Shown in pieces: positions 31,306 to 40,643 of a DNA stretch of 64,000 nucleotides (positions are counted from its first letter, which is position 1; every line of letters starts with the position of its first letter). Position numbers and translations under genes: made by a program. A model generated the notes under the pieces. It was not told where the DNA came from. It made no database searches and worked only from the letters and a program-made list of their open reading frames with translations. Origin of the DNA: Pseudomonas matsuisoli (GTDB lineage: Bacteria; Pseudomonadota; Gammaproteobacteria; Pseudomonadales; Pseudomonadaceae); assembly GCF_014647635.1 (NCBI RefSeq), contig NZ_BMPO01000001.1, forward strand, positions 496,001 through 560,000. Direction: 5' to 3'.

Positions 31306-32445
31306 ATGAGTGCCCTGTCGCCCACCCTTGAACTTGCCTGCGACCTGATACGCCGGCCGTCCGTCACGCCGGTCGACGAGGGGTGCCAGGCGCTCATGAT
31401 GCAACGCTTGAGCGAAGTGGGCTTTACCGTTGAGCCCATGCGTATCGAGGATGTTGATAATTTCTGGGCCATCCGTGGTGGTGAGGGCCCCGTGCTGTGC
31501 TTCGCCGGGCACACTGATGTGGTACCAACCGGGCCAGTCGTTTCCTGGGCGCACGGTCCCTTCGACGCCAAGGTCGACGACCAGGGCATGCTTCGCGGAC
31601 GTGGCGCCGCGGACATGAAAGGCAGCCTCGCCGCCATGGTCGTCGCCGTCGAACGGTTCGTCGTGGCATACCCGCAGCATAAAGGGGCGATCGCTTTCCT
31701 CATTACCAGTGACGAAGAAGGCCCCGCCGTCCACGGGACACGCGCCGTCATCGAAAGGCTGGCTGCTCGTCAGCAGCGTCTGGACTGGTGCATCGTCGGG
31801 GAACCGTCCAGCACTACGCTGTTGGGCGATGTGGTCAAGAACGGTCGCCGGGGCTCCTTGGGTGGCACCCTCGTGATCAAAGGTGTACAGGGCCACGTCG
31901 CCTACCCTCACCTGGCGAAAAACCCGATTCACCTCGCGGCGCCTGCGCTGGCCGAGCTAGCCGCCGAACACTGGGATGACGGCAACGATTTCTTCCCACC
32001 GACCAGCTTCCAGATTTCGAACCTGAATGCAGGCACTGGCGCGACCAACGTCGTACCGGGCACGCTGACCGCGCTGTTCAATTTTCGTTTCTCCACCGAG
32101 TCCACGGTCGAACAATTGCAGGCAAGAACCCGTGCAATCCTCGATCGCCATGGCTTGAATTACGACGTCGACTGGAGCCTGTCGGGGTTGCCTTTTCTAA
32201 CTGAACCCGGCGATCTGCTCGATGCAGTGGCGGGCGCAATTGCTGACGTGACCGGCCGTACGACAACGCCGAGTACCAGTGGCGGCACCTCCGATGGCCG
32301 CTTCATTGCAACCTTGGGAACCCAAGTCGTCGAACTAGGGCCAGTGAATGCCACGATTCATCAGGTGGACGAGCATGTATTGGCGAGCGATCTCGACCTG
32401 TTGACTGACGTCTATTACCAGACCCTGGTCAACCTGCTGGCCTGA
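31306..32445 (+). CDS. dapE: Succinyl-diaminopimelate desuccinylase
   Basis: DapE is a two-zinc M20 hydrolase that removes succinate to give LL-diaminopimelate. The 379-residue protein has the first metal ligand in [11 protein letters not shown], the bridging Asp in [13 protein letters not shown], the catalytic Glu in [13 protein letters not shown], and the late-domain [12 protein letters not shown]. The ATG at 31306 follows ACGGAGCCCCC. The open frame upstream to 31021 is a shadow across tcdA. It is the third lysine-pathway gene in the window and is followed 3 bp later by rlmA. Confidence 0.96.
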   Translation: MSALSPTLELACDLIRRPSVTPVDEGCQALMMQRLSEVGFTVEPMRIEDVDNFWAIRGGEGPVLCFAGHTDVVPTGPVVSWAHGPFDAKVDDQGMLRGRGAADMKGSLAAMVVAVERFVVAYPQHKGAIAFLITSDEEGPAVHGTRAVIERLAARQQRLDWCIVGEPSSTTLLGDVVKNGRRGSLGGTLVIKGVQGHVAYPHLAKNPIHLAAPALAELAAEHWDDGNDFFPPTSFQISNLNAGTGATNVVPGTLTALFNFRFSTESTVEQLQARTRAILDRHGLNYDVDWSLSGLPFLTEPGDLLDAVAGAIADVTGRTTTPSTSGGTSDGRFIATLGTQVVELGPVNATIHQVDEHVLASDLDLLTDVYYQTLVNLLA

Positions 32446-32448
32446 CCT

Positions 32449-33264
32449 ATGCTGATCTGTCCAATCTGCCGAGAAGCACTGAGCCCTGTCGAGAACGGTG
32501 CCGCCTGTACCAACAGTCATCGCTTCGACCGCGCCCGCCAGGGCTACCTGAACCTGCTGCCCGTACAGCACAAGAATAGTCGGGCACCCGGTGATAACAG
32601 CGTAATGGTCGAAGCCCGTCGTCGCTATCTGCAGGCAGGCCATTACGCGCCTGTCGCCGAGCGACTCGCCACCATCGTGCGCCGGTACCGACCCTCGACA
32701 TGGGTGGATATTGGTTGCGGCGAGGGCTACTACACCGGCGCGGTCGCGGCGGAACTCCCCCACCCCGGCACCCAAGGGTATGCCCTCGATATCTCCCGTG
32801 AAGCGGTCCGCATCGCCTGCCGTCGCGCGCCCACCCTGGAATGGCTCGTTGCGAGCATGGCACGCATTCCATTGCAGGAGGACAGCTGCGATCTCGCCCT
32901 TAGCGTCTTCAGCCCACTGGACTGGCCGGAAGCCAAGCGCATTCTGGCGCCTGGCGGCGGATTGTTGCGTGTGGGCCCGCTCAACGCTCATCTTATTGAA
33001 CTGCGGGCCATGCTGTACGAGGACGTTCGACCGTACGACGATACCAAGCACCTGGAATCGATCCCCGATGGGATGCGGCTCGAACATAGCGAGACATTGA
33101 CCTACACACTGCCGCTCCCGCTGGAGCAAAGCCGCGCAGATCTGCTAGCTATGACGCCACATGGCTGGCGGGCCAATGCCGCACGTCGTGCGCACGTCCT
33201 CGCCGCCCCCATCGAGGTCACCGTGGCCATGCGCTACGATTGGATCACCCAACAGCGAGATTGA
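32449..33264 (+). CDS. rlmA: 23S rRNA (guanine(745)-N1)-methyltransferase
   Basis: RlmA methylates G745 of 23S rRNA. The 271-residue protein starts with a zinc-finger (LICPICREALSPVENGAAC, then a CxNSH pair of ligands), the family hallmark. The FDRARQGYLNLLP segment follows, then a class I SAM-binding domain with VDIGCGEGYYTGAV. It follows dapE by 3 bp and precedes a small unknown gene by 3 bp, so the three probably form one transcript. In P. aeruginosa I recall the same order next to a cold-shock gene. Confidence 0.93.
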   Translation: MLICPICREALSPVENGAACTNSHRFDRARQGYLNLLPVQHKNSRAPGDNSVMVEARRRYLQAGHYAPVAERLATIVRRYRPSTWVDIGCGEGYYTGAVAAELPHPGTQGYALDISREAVRIACRRAPTLEWLVASMARIPLQEDSCDLALSVFSPLDWPEAKRILAPGGGLLRVGPLNAHLIELRAMLYEDVRPYDDTKHLESIPDGMRLEHSETLTYTLPLPLEQSRADLLAMTPHGWRANAARRAHVLAAPIEVTVAMRYDWITQQRD

Positions 33265-33267
33265 GCC

Positions 33268-33636
33268 ATGCGCCAACCTGACGTTGAAATCTACGTGAAA
33301 GAAGCCGACCGTGACGCCGTCACGCAGTGGCTGACGCACGCGCTTGGCCCCTGCACCCCGTGGCAACCTCGCGGCCAAACCTTCAAATGCAGCGCGGGCG
33401 CGCTGGCAATCACCTGGTTCCCGAAAGCCGTCGGCAAATGGCATAGCCTCTATATCGAAGGCGAGCAGATACCCTGGGAAACGGACCTTGCATGCGCACG
33501 CTCGGCGCATGCGGCGCTAGGGATGCAAATTCGCTGCGCACCTGGCGGCTGGCAGGAACAAGACAGCAACGAGAATGATCGCTGGCTGAAAATCGACAAA
33601 GACGGCGAGACCGAGATCATCTGGAAGACAGACTGA
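33268..33636 (+). CDS. Conserved hypothetical protein, 122 residues
   Basis: I do not recognise a named family. The 122-residue acidic, Trp-rich protein (seven Trp) has no signal peptide or membrane segment. It begins MRQPDVEIYVKEADRDAV and ends with a polar stretch, WLKIDKDGETEIIW. It is 3 bp downstream of rlmA and has normal codon use, so it is very likely a real gene in the dapE-rlmA unit. The same neighbour order in P. aeruginosa (recalled, not checked) suggests long conservation. Function unknown. Confidence 0.8.
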   Translation: MRQPDVEIYVKEADRDAVTQWLTHALGPCTPWQPRGQTFKCSAGALAITWFPKAVGKWHSLYIEGEQIPWETDLACARSAHAALGMQIRCAPGGWQEQDSNENDRWLKIDKDGETEIIWKTD

Positions 33637-33688
33637 TCCTGGGACCGCGGGCATGACGTTGTGCCCTCGAATACGGGACTACCGACCG

Positions 33689-33849
33689 TAGAACCTGTTC
33701 ACGATCTCGCGAGCTAGAGATAAACGGTGGCGAAAACGGCTGAGACAGCGCACTGGGCTCGCACGCGAGTTTACGTGCTGTAATTAAGCATGCCGAAGAT
33801 GTTTTCAACGCCGTTTAGCCGACGCGCAGCAGATCGTGAACAGGTTCTA
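33689..33849. mobile_element. 161-bp inverted-repeat element (MITE-like)
   Basis: A perfect 19-bp inverted repeat bounds this segment: TAGAACCTGTTCACGATCT at 33689-33707 and its reverse complement at 33831-33849. The outermost TA on each side could be a duplicated TA target. The interior has no convincing open frame. Small size, perfect terminal repeats, lack of coding content and location in a convergent gap fit a miniature inverted-repeat transposable element. The parent transposase is not in the window. Confidence 0.7.
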
Positions 33850-33945
33850 AGAGCGGGACATGGCCGAACATAGACAATGGCCCGCTGGCTTATCAATCAC
33901 CCAGCGTGAGTGAACGGCGCTAACACGGTATCGCGCCATTGCACA

Positions 33946-34155
33946 TCACGTTCGAGCAACGTCTTCCGCTTGCAGGCCTTTTTGCCCCTGGATCACGGAA
34001 AACTCGACCTTCTGGCCTTCAATCAGGGAGCGGTGGCCCTCACCTCGAATGGCGCGGTAGTGCACGAACACGTCCGGACCGCTGTCACGTTGAATGAATC
34101 CATATCCCTTGGCGTCATTGAACCACTTGACGGTTCCGAGCTCACGATCAGCCAT
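33946..34155 (-). CDS. Cold-shock domain protein
   Basis: A 69-residue single cold-shock-domain protein that binds single-stranded RNA/DNA. RNP1 is KGYGFI and RNP2 is VFVHY, within the standard [16 protein letters not shown] start. The domain fills the whole protein. The start at 34153-34155 has GGAG nine bases upstream; seven further in-frame codons exist. It reads toward the MITE-like element. Members of the family can be cold-induced or constitutive, and the sequence does not decide which. A 474-bp region without a gene lies upstream. Confidence 0.95.
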   Translation of the reverse strand: MADRELGTVKWFNDAKGYGFIQRDSGPDVFVHYRAIRGEGHRSLIEGQKVEFSVIQGQKGLQAEDVART

Positions 34156-34629
34156 TACCACATCTCCAACTCGCAATTTTTAGTCGCCCCCAATTGTTTT
34201 TAGCGAGGGCATTTACGGTTCGAGGGGGTCTCCAATACCCGTATCACAGTCCTTGTTTGGTCTGGCCTGGATCGGAAAGTGGACGTGCCCTAATCGACCG
34301 CTCACGCAGTATAAGGAAACGAACGGGCCTGAAAAGTGCTTTTTCGAATTGACGCAAAGCGCCACGCTGCGCGGCTTCCAGCGTTTTTTAACAAGCTTTT
34401 GGAGGTCTCTGATTTAACAGTCGTTTTTCTGCCACAGCTAGCGCGCAAAAAAATCTAAATGAGAATGTAAATTTTCAAGACAACGCCGTTATCGCCCCCT
34501 AGTGAGCCACATTTCTGTCCAACGGAAGTCAAACCGCGTGTAGCCTGTCACGCTGCGCGCAACTGTTTTGCCGTTGCGAACGGTCACTAAAACAACGTTG
34601 CAGCCATCGCTCCAGATCGAAGCCATCCC
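34156..34629. other. 474-bp divergent intergenic region, csp / plsB
   Basis: No gene was found here. It must hold the promoters of the cold-shock gene (minus) and plsB (plus). It has an AT-rich part (about 34430-34480, containing AAAAAAATCTAAATGAG and TAAATTTTC) that could carry plsB promoter elements. No -35/-10 pair was convincing. The side nearest the cold-shock gene would be a long 5' leader, common in cspA-type genes, but no conserved cold-box was recognised. Confidence 0.5.
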
Positions 34630-37125
34630 ATGACTCGCTCTTTCTTATCCCGTTTCTTCTCTACCTGTCTGCGCCGCCTGCTTTTCTTATGGGTTCGCTC
34701 GGAAACCATCAATCAGCCATCGCTGAACCTGAAACTGGATCGCACTAAGCCGGTGTTCTACGTGCTCGAGGAGCGGTCTACCAGCGACCTTGCGGTCATT
34801 GATTATGAGTGCATCCGGCTTGGCCTGCCGCGCCCCGTTCTGCCCGTGGCAATAGGCGACCAATTGGAACAGCGCGGCTATTTTCCGCTCACGACCGGCC
34901 CGGGCTGGTTCGGCGAGCAGCCTGAAGGCCGGCCACCCGCGGTGCTGCTGCGCCTTACCCACGCTGTTGGCCAGCACATCGTCGAAGACATACAAATCGT
35001 ACCTGTCAGCGTCTTCTGGGGTCAGTCGCCAGACCGGGAAACCAGCCCATGGAAGTTACTGTTCGCCGACAGCTGGGCGGTCACGGGCCGTTTGCGCAAA
35101 CTCATGCGCATCGCGATTCTGGGTCGCAAAACGCGGGTTCAATTCTCCACGCCGATCCACATCCGAAATCTTGTCGAGCAGGGAAAAGGCCAGGCCCGTA
35201 CACAACGTCTTGCCCATCGCATTCTGCGCGTGCACTTTCGCAACCTGAAATCCGCCGTGATCGGACCAGACATTTCACACCGGCGCCATCTGGTCAAAGG
35301 GTTGATCCGCGCACCGCAAGTACGCGAGGCCATCACCGAGCATGCCACGCGCGAAAATATTTCAGTCGAAAAAGCAGAGCGCAAAGCGCTGGCCTATGGC
35401 AATGAGATCGCCTCGGACTTCACCTATACCGTCGTGCGTTTCCTGGAAGTGATGCTGCGTTGGTTCTGGAACCGGATCTACAACGGCATCAAGGTTCATC
35501 ACCTCGAAGACATGCAGAATGCGACCCACGGGCATGAGGTCGTGTACGTGCCGTGCCATCGTAGCCATATCGATTACCTGCTGCTGTCTTCCGTCTTGTT
35601 CCGCCAGGGGTTGACGCCGCCTCATGTCGCTGCCGGTATCAATTTGAACATGCCGATCATCGGCGGGCTGCTCAGACGTGGAGGGGCCTTTTTCATTCGT
35701 CGCACCTTCCGCGGTAACCCCCTTTACACCGCGGTATTCAACGAGTACCTACATACGCTGTTTCGTCGAGGCTTCCCGGTCGAATACTTCATCGAGGGAG
35801 GCCGGTCCCGCACCGGCCGAACGCTTCGCCCGCGCACCGGGATGCTTTCCATCACGCTGCGCAGCTACCTGCGTTCGTCCCGCACGCCGCTCATGTTCGT
35901 ACCCGTCTACATTGGCTACGAACGGGTGCTCGAAGGTAGGACTTACCTTGGCGAATTGCGCGGCAAGGAGAAGAAGAAGGAGTCAGTCCTCGACCTGTTC
36001 AAGGTGGTGGGCGCGCTCAAGCAAAACTTCGGCAGTGTGTGGTTGAATTTCGGTGAGCCGATCGCGCTGACGACCTATCTCGATCAGCAGCGACCTGGCT
36101 GGCGGCAGGAAGAATACGCGCCGCAGTACCGTCCGGATTGGCTGAACGACGTCACCGACCGCCTGGCCGAACGAATCGCCTGCCAAATGAACGAGGCGGC
36201 CGCCATCAACCCAGTGAACCTAGTGGCGCTTGCCTTGCTGTCCAGCCATCGCCAGGCACTGGATGAAAAGGCGCTAATAAGGACGTTGGATATGTACCTC
36301 GCCCTGTTGCGCGACGTACCGTACTCGAGCCATACCACGCTTCCCGAGGGAACCAGCACGGATCTCATCGCCTATGTTCGAAACATGGGCTTTCTCGCCG
36401 AACAAAGTGACACGCTAGGCCGCATTTTCTATCTGGATGAGCAAAACGCTGTCCTGATGACCTACTACCGCAACAATATCTTGCACGTCTTCGCATTGCC
36501 CGCCCTGCTAGCGAGCTTCTTCATCAGCAGCGGTCGGATCAGTCGCGAGCAGGTCATGCGCTTTAGCCACGCGCTCTATCCGTACCTGCAATCCGAACTG
36601 TTCATTCGCTATCAACCGGAAGAACTGGAGGACCTGATCGACCGCTGGCTGACGGTATTCGTCGACCAGGAGTTGCTCAAGCGTGAGGACGACCTCTATG
36701 TGAGGCCCGCGCCCAGCTCGCGCCAATTTGCCCAATTGAACCTGCTGGCGAATGCGATCGTACAAACGTTGCAGCGCTTCTACATGGCGACCTCGCTCCT
36801 ACTCAATGCGGGTCAGCACAGTTTGTCCGCGGAGGAGCTGGAGAGCCTATCCACGGTGATGGCGCAACGTGTGTCGATCCTTCATGGCTTGAACGCGCCG
36901 GAGTTTTTCGACAAGGCGCTGTTCCGCAATTTCATCCAGAAGCTGCTGCAGCAACAGGTCCTGTTCAAGGACGCAGCGGGAAAGCTTGGCTTCCAGGATC
37001 AACTCAGCGAAGTGACCGAGAGCGTCGCAAAACGCGTACTGCCCGCTGACCTACGCCTGTCCATTCAGCAGGTTGCGCTGCATCGTGATGAAGACGCGCC
37101 GGAGACGATCGCGCCGCGGCAGTGA
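34630..37125 (+). CDS. plsB: Glycerol-3-phosphate 1-O-acyltransferase
   Basis: PlsB acylates glycerol-3-phosphate at position 1, starting phospholipid synthesis at the inner membrane. The 831-residue protein is full-length. It has the catalytic HX4D motif at residues 310-315 ([12 protein letters not shown]), then [13 protein letters not shown], the [13 protein letters not shown] motif and [12 protein letters not shown], the four acyltransferase blocks in order. The N- and C-terminal arms are typical for PlsB. It is convergent with rsmJ, 21 bp away. Confidence 0.97.
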   Translation: MTRSFLSRFFSTCLRRLLFLWVRSETINQPSLNLKLDRTKPVFYVLEERSTSDLAVIDYECIRLGLPRPVLPVAIGDQLEQRGYFPLTTGPGWFGEQPEGRPPAVLLRLTHAVGQHIVEDIQIVPVSVFWGQSPDRETSPWKLLFADSWAVTGRLRKLMRIAILGRKTRVQFSTPIHIRNLVEQGKGQARTQRLAHRILRVHFRNLKSAVIGPDISHRRHLVKGLIRAPQVREAITEHATRENISVEKAERKALAYGNEIASDFTYTVVRFLEVMLRWFWNRIYNGIKVHHLEDMQNATHGHEVVYVPCHRSHIDYLLLSSVLFRQGLTPPHVAAGINLNMPIIGGLLRRGGAFFIRRTFRGNPLYTAVFNEYLHTLFRRGFPVEYFIEGGRSRTGRTLRPRTGMLSITLRSYLRSSRTPLMFVPVYIGYERVLEGRTYLGELRGKEKKKESVLDLFKVVGALKQNFGSVWLNFGEPIALTTYLDQQRPGWRQEEYAPQYRPDWLNDVTDRLAERIACQMNEAAAINPVNLVALALLSSHRQALDEKALIRTLDMYLALLRDVPYSSHTTLPEGTSTDLIAYVRNMGFLAEQSDTLGRIFYLDEQNAVLMTYYRNNILHVFALPALLASFFISSGRISREQVMRFSHALYPYLQSELFIRYQPEELEDLIDRWLTVFVDQELLKREDDLYVRPAPSSRQFAQLNLLANAIVQTLQRFYMATSLLLNAGQHSLSAEELESLSTVMAQRVSILHGLNAPEFFDKALFRNFIQKLLQQQVLFKDAAGKLGFQDQLSEVTESVAKRVLPADLRLSIQQVALHRDEDAPETIAPRQ

Positions 37126-37146
37126 AACCGCGATGTCTGGCCGCAC

Positions 37147-37932
37147 TCAGGCGCCGAGTCGTTTGCGTGGGTAGATATCGTAGCGGCTGGACTTTCCATC
37201 AAGGCTGTAGCCTGGCTTCGGACCCTCAATGCACGGCGCTTTTCGAGCACGCTTGACCACGACGCGATGGCTCGCCAAGTCCAATGCTGCCTCCAGCAGT
37301 AGCGGCGCGTCCTGATCATCGCCAACCAGCGGGCGAAACAGCCGCATTTCTTTCTTCACCAGGGCACTCTTGTCGCGGTGCGGAAACATTGGGTCAAGGT
37401 GAATGACTTGAGGGGGCTCACCCTTCCAATCCCCCATTACCTGAATCGCGTCGCCTTCCATAAAGACCATGCGAGCCATGACAGCCGCGACGTCTGGTAC
37501 TTGGCGCGCGCGCACCAATCCATCCACGAGCAAGGCGGCGATTACCGGATGACGTTCGCACAACGTCACGTCACAGCCCAGACACGCCAACACGAATGCA
37601 TCCCTGCCAAAGCCTGCCGTTGCATCGAGGACGGAGGGCCGTATACCGGGCGCGACACCGATAGCCTTGGCGATCATCTGCCCGCTGCCACCGCCGAACG
37701 CGCGGCGATGAGCAACAGCACCCTCGACGAAATCCACACGAATCGGCCCTGGTGCCTTCGGTCCCAACTCCACCAGTTGCAAACCGTGCGCGGTCAGTTG
37801 CAAGGCGAAACCTGCCTCGCCACTGTCGACCAACCCAAGACGGCGCGCCAGTTCGATTGCCTGCTCGGCTTGGTCGGCCGCGAGTGCCTCGACCCGAATG
37901 CCCCCTAGCGGGCTATCCATCAACATTGTCAT
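37147..37932 (-). CDS. rsmJ: 16S rRNA (guanine(1516)-N2)-methyltransferase
   Basis: RsmJ methylates G1516 in helix 45 of 16S rRNA. The 261-residue protein has [20 protein letters not shown], the SAM-binding [18 protein letters not shown] and [19 protein letters not shown], which holds the family's catalytic-type DPMFP loop. Two start codons are close together (MTMLMDSP); the first is used here and the choice is uncertain by three codons. It is divergent from the unknown gene at 38005 and convergent with plsB. Confidence 0.94.
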   Translation of the reverse strand: MTMLMDSPLGGIRVEALAADQAEQAIELARRLGLVDSGEAGFALQLTAHGLQLVELGPKAPGPIRVDFVEGAVAHRRAFGGGSGQMIAKAIGVAPGIRPSVLDATAGFGRDAFVLACLGCDVTLCERHPVIAALLVDGLVRARQVPDVAAVMARMVFMEGDAIQVMGDWKGEPPQVIHLDPMFPHRDKSALVKKEMRLFRPLVGDDQDAPLLLEAALDLASHRVVVKRARKAPCIEGPKPGYSLDGKSSRYDIYPRKRLGA

Positions 37933-38004
37933 CTCTATCCACTAAATTCGACCGAACACCGGCCGATACAGGGACAGGCATTCTGCCAGAGCCGAGCATC
38001 TTTC

Positions 38005-38394
38005 ATGGTCGAAATCGTCAAGCAACCCTCTGCCTTGACCGTGGTTACCCACGGCGAGCGTGGGCGGCCGGCCGAAAACCTTGGCGTGAAGGCGTATTTC
38101 GACTTCGAGCACCTGCTGGGCCAGCTACGACAACCCAAGCAAACGTCGCAACCAACTGTCGACGAGCCCCAGCCAGTCCAGCGCACCACCGACAGCTTCG
38201 AACGGGTGGACTGGCCAAATCACGGCGAGATCGACTTCACCGTGACGAACCTCGACCAGCCGGTTCGGCGGGAGGCCGCATCGTTCGCCAGTGTCATGCC
38301 CGACTTGTTCGAGGGCCCATACATCGACGAAACACCGCCTGAAGACGCGTGGTTCGAAAACCGCACACGGCTATCGCTGCTGGGCATTGCGTGA
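38005..38394 (+). CDS. Hypothetical protein, 129 residues
   Basis: I do not recognise the family. The protein is soluble-looking, without a signal peptide or membrane helix. The first third (MVEIVKQPSALTVVTHGERG, then VKAYFDFEHLLGQLRQ) looks folded. The middle is Pro/Gln/Thr-rich and likely flexible, and the C-terminus contains PEDAWFENRTRLSLLGIA. The start lies about 70 bp from the divergent rsmJ start. The stop is followed by a fragment resembling the palindromic element ends (38428-38456). Codon use is like its neighbours. Function unknown. Confidence 0.65.
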   Translation: MVEIVKQPSALTVVTHGERGRPAENLGVKAYFDFEHLLGQLRQPKQTSQPTVDEPQPVQRTTDSFERVDWPNHGEIDFTVTNLDQPVRREAASFASVMPDLFEGPYIDETPPEDAWFENRTRLSLLGIA

Positions 38395-38427
38395 GGCGAC
38401 TAAGGGCGCGCTGCCTCGCCTGCGCAG

Positions 38428-38456
38428 AGGGTCTGTCGACGTTTCGCTCGCGGCCG
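38428..38456. repeat. Relic of the palindromic element end
   Basis: This 29-bp stretch (starting AGGGTCTGTCGACGTTTCGC) matches 53233-53261, the left end of the 332-bp palindromic element, with two mismatches. The match stops after CGGCCG, and no matching second end was seen nearby. It lies between the stop codons of two convergent genes. It is probably a decayed or solo end. Confidence 0.6.
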
Positions 38457-38465
38457 TGAAGGAGC

Positions 38466-39155
38466 CTAACGGCAAATCCGAGCGCGGCCCATATCCAAAT
38501 GAAAATGATCGCGATGCGCCGCGTTGTATTCGGGGCCCAACACGGTATTGAAATACGTGCAAGCGGCATCGCGTACTTCACGCAAGAATCGGGCATCGCG
38601 GTCATCGCCCTTCCAATCTCTTGCCAGCGTAATGCGCGTGCCGTCTTGCAGACGAAAGCCCGCAATGTCGAACGCATTGGCCGTTGCGTGCTGACTACGG
38701 CGTGCGCTGTTGGCAATGTTGCGGCACGAGAAGCTGCCAAAGTGGTCCACCCGCGCAACGGGCTGGCCATAGATGCGCTGGGCGATGGGCTGCATGCCAT
38801 GCACCTCGAACATGGCATACGCCATCGCCAACGGACACGTCGCGACGAAGCTGCTATTGAACGTAACGCTCGAACCGCTGACGCGTACGGCATTTTCAAT
38901 CGGACAACCTGCCGCAGGTACACGATCCCGAACACTTTCGAAGCGAAGCGTGGAGGTGGCGAGCGCCTGCTCGCACAGGGCACGGTCGCCTTGGATCCGC
39001 CAACGTTTGATGGGGGTCAGCACATTGGGCGGGGCCTGAATGTCCAGCGGCGCCCACGGATTCCACTCAGGCGGCACATCGATCCACTGTCGATAGACAG
39101 CAGTAGGCGCGCCGACCAGGATCAGGACAAAGACAAACCAGAAAAGACGGAGCAT
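38466..39155 (-). CDS. Extensin-like C-terminal domain protein, putative Zn peptidase fold
   Basis: This 229-residue protein matches my memory of the bacterial extensin-like C-terminal domain family. An N-terminal hydrophobic segment (LFWFVFVLILVGAP, residues 4-17) is a signal anchor, so the rest is likely periplasmic. The C-terminal half has SQHATANAFDI (His-x6-Asp) and HRDHFHLDMG (HxH), which correspond to the zinc ligands of LAS/M15-type D,D-peptidases. The start at 39153-39155 is preferred because the eight extra residues upstream break the signal segment. A peptidoglycan role is inference only. Confidence 0.8.
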   Translation of the reverse strand: MLRLFWFVFVLILVGAPTAVYRQWIDVPPEWNPWAPLDIQAPPNVLTPIKRWRIQGDRALCEQALATSTLRFESVRDRVPAAGCPIENAVRVSGSSVTFNSSFVATCPLAMAYAMFEVHGMQPIAQRIYGQPVARVDHFGSFSCRNIANSARRSQHATANAFDIAGFRLQDGTRITLARDWKGDDRDARFLREVRDAACTYFNTVLGPEYNAAHRDHFHLDMGRARICR

Positions 39156-39215
39156 TCGACACCTTGATGGGGTACGCATCGATAGACCGCTGCGTATCGA
39201 TCAAAGTGCTCGACC

Positions 39216-40073
39216 CTAGAGCAGCCCGAGCTGCTCCGCTTCCACTACAGCGACCGGCAGCGCAGGCAAGCCAGGTAACCGTCCCATGAGCATGGCGTGA
39301 AAGCGAAAGGCTTGAGCCGCGGCGTTTCGATTGTCCGGTGTGTGCAGGTACACATGTGGTCGCTTGCCCTGCTCGATCCATTCTGCGACCTTCTCGACCC
39401 ATGGGCGCAGAAACGCATCGTTCTCTGACAGCGCGTTTCCGCCGATGAAGCGCACCTGCGGCTCGTCAGTGAGCGCCGCCGCGCGGATGGGCAAACGAGG
39501 CTTGCGCGCCTGCGCCTCAAGGACAAAAGGGTCACGCGATGTGCATTGAAATACCGCACGGGTATCGAACGCGATCCGCTCCACGCCACGATCGAGCAGC
39601 AAGCGGTTCAACCGCCGCTCGTCCTCGCCTTTATCGAAAAAGCCGAGGTGACGCACCTCGACCGCAGTACGAATGTGGGAAAAAGCGTCGAGCCAAGCGA
39701 TGAGTTCCGGCAGCCGTTCCGGGCCAAAATTCTGCGGCAATTGCAGCCAGAGCGGCGTTAACCGTGCGCCGAGCGGACGCAGTAGCGCCAGAAAGGTCTC
39801 GGTATCTTCGAATCTCGCACGCAGGTCCCCGTTATGGCTGATGTCCCGATTACATTTCGCACAGAAGCGGAAATGCGCGGGCATGCTCTCTGCCCAGCGG
39901 GCAACCGTTGCGGCTGCGGGTCTCGCATAGAAGGTGGTATTGCCTTCGACGCCATTGAAAGTCGCGCAATATCGCTTGAGCAAGTCGGGTTCGTTTTCGT
40001 CACCGGCCAGAAGTGGCCGCCAGGCTGGCTCGCTCCAGGACGGGCAACCCAGCACGTAAGGCAGGTCAGACAT
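39216..40073 (-). CDS. DUF72 family protein (YecE-like)
   Basis: A 285-residue DUF72 protein with a TIM-barrel-like fold. It starts with YVLGCPSWSEPAW, the usual G(C/T)SGW-type opening, and contains YCATFNGVEGNTTFYARP, FRFCAKCNRDISH and the LWLQLPQNFGPE segment, all typical of the family. No catalytic function has been established for DUF72. No signal peptide is present. It lies downstream of tsaB and the small unknown gene, on the same strand. Confidence 0.92.
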   Translation of the reverse strand: MSDLPYVLGCPSWSEPAWRPLLAGDENEPDLLKRYCATFNGVEGNTTFYARPAAATVARWAESMPAHFRFCAKCNRDISHNGDLRARFEDTETFLALLRPLGARLTPLWLQLPQNFGPERLPELIAWLDAFSHIRTAVEVRHLGFFDKGEDERRLNRLLLDRGVERIAFDTRAVFQCTSRDPFVLEAQARKPRLPIRAAALTDEPQVRFIGGNALSENDAFLRPWVEKVAEWIEQGKRPHVYLHTPDNRNAAAQAFRFHAMLMGRLPGLPALPVAVVEAEQLGLL

Positions 40074-40126
40074 TCGCGCTTAACAGGGTATAGGGGCGTC
40101 GGGCGATAGTCACAAGACGGGATGCA

Positions 40127-40477
40127 TCACGCGTACAGGTCGAGACCGACAACCTCGTCAGCATCGAGATTTCGAACCATGTTGGCGGTACTGCCGTAGC
40201 TGGCCAACGCTTGTGCGGCTTTAGCCGAGACCGGCTGCTGGTAACGTTCGGCGATATCGGCGTATCGGGCAGGCAAATATTCAGCGTGGGTAGCGTCTCG
40301 ATCGCTCGGCGCTTCGACTTCACGGTAGCTTGCAGTGGCAGACGAAGGGCTGTCATCGGCGGGCGCGCCGCTCTGGACGTCCTCGACCGGCTTTACCTCG
40401 CGATAGGACGTACCGACCGTGCTCGGCCGAGCAGGTCTGTCCAGAGGATAGGCGGAGGAGAAACTGTCGATGCGCAT
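40127..40477 (-). CDS. Hypothetical protein with repeated SYREV motif
   Basis: A 116-residue protein I cannot assign to a named family. It is polar and rich in Ser, Ala, Asp and Pro, likely disordered in the first two thirds, and contains SYREV twice (TSYREVKPVEDV and ASYREVEAPSDR). The C-terminal third (ARYADIAERYQQPVSAKAAQ, then a NLDADEVVGLDLYA tail) looks helical. The start at 40475-40477 is used; nine codons upstream are in frame. It sits downstream of tsaB, where I recall a similar unknown gene in P. aeruginosa. Function unknown. Confidence 0.75.
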   Translation of the reverse strand: MRIDSFSSAYPLDRPARPSTVGTSYREVKPVEDVQSGAPADDSPSSATASYREVEAPSDRDATHAEYLPARYADIAERYQQPVSAKAAQALASYGSTANMVRNLDADEVVGLDLYA

Positions 40478-40643
40478 AAAAAGGGCCCTCGAGGCGTCGC
40501 GCAACTCTAGCGAGTCGCCTGATGCTTAGCAATCTGGCATCGAGCACCCACGACAAAAGGCGACGGAGTGCGCTCGATATCAAATAGACGGTCTACAGAG
40601 ACCGCCAGTTCCGCCGAGCGGACTGATACGTCATCAGGCGCGG

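Noticed and set aside
33617-33808. 63-codon open frame on the minus strand over the MITE-like element
   Set aside because: It crosses the element border, has no ribosome binding site and no recognisable domain; possibly a transposase tail remnant but not supported.
34217-34235. GGTTCGAG, like a tRNA T-loop
   Set aside because: No matching acceptor, D or anticodon stems around it.
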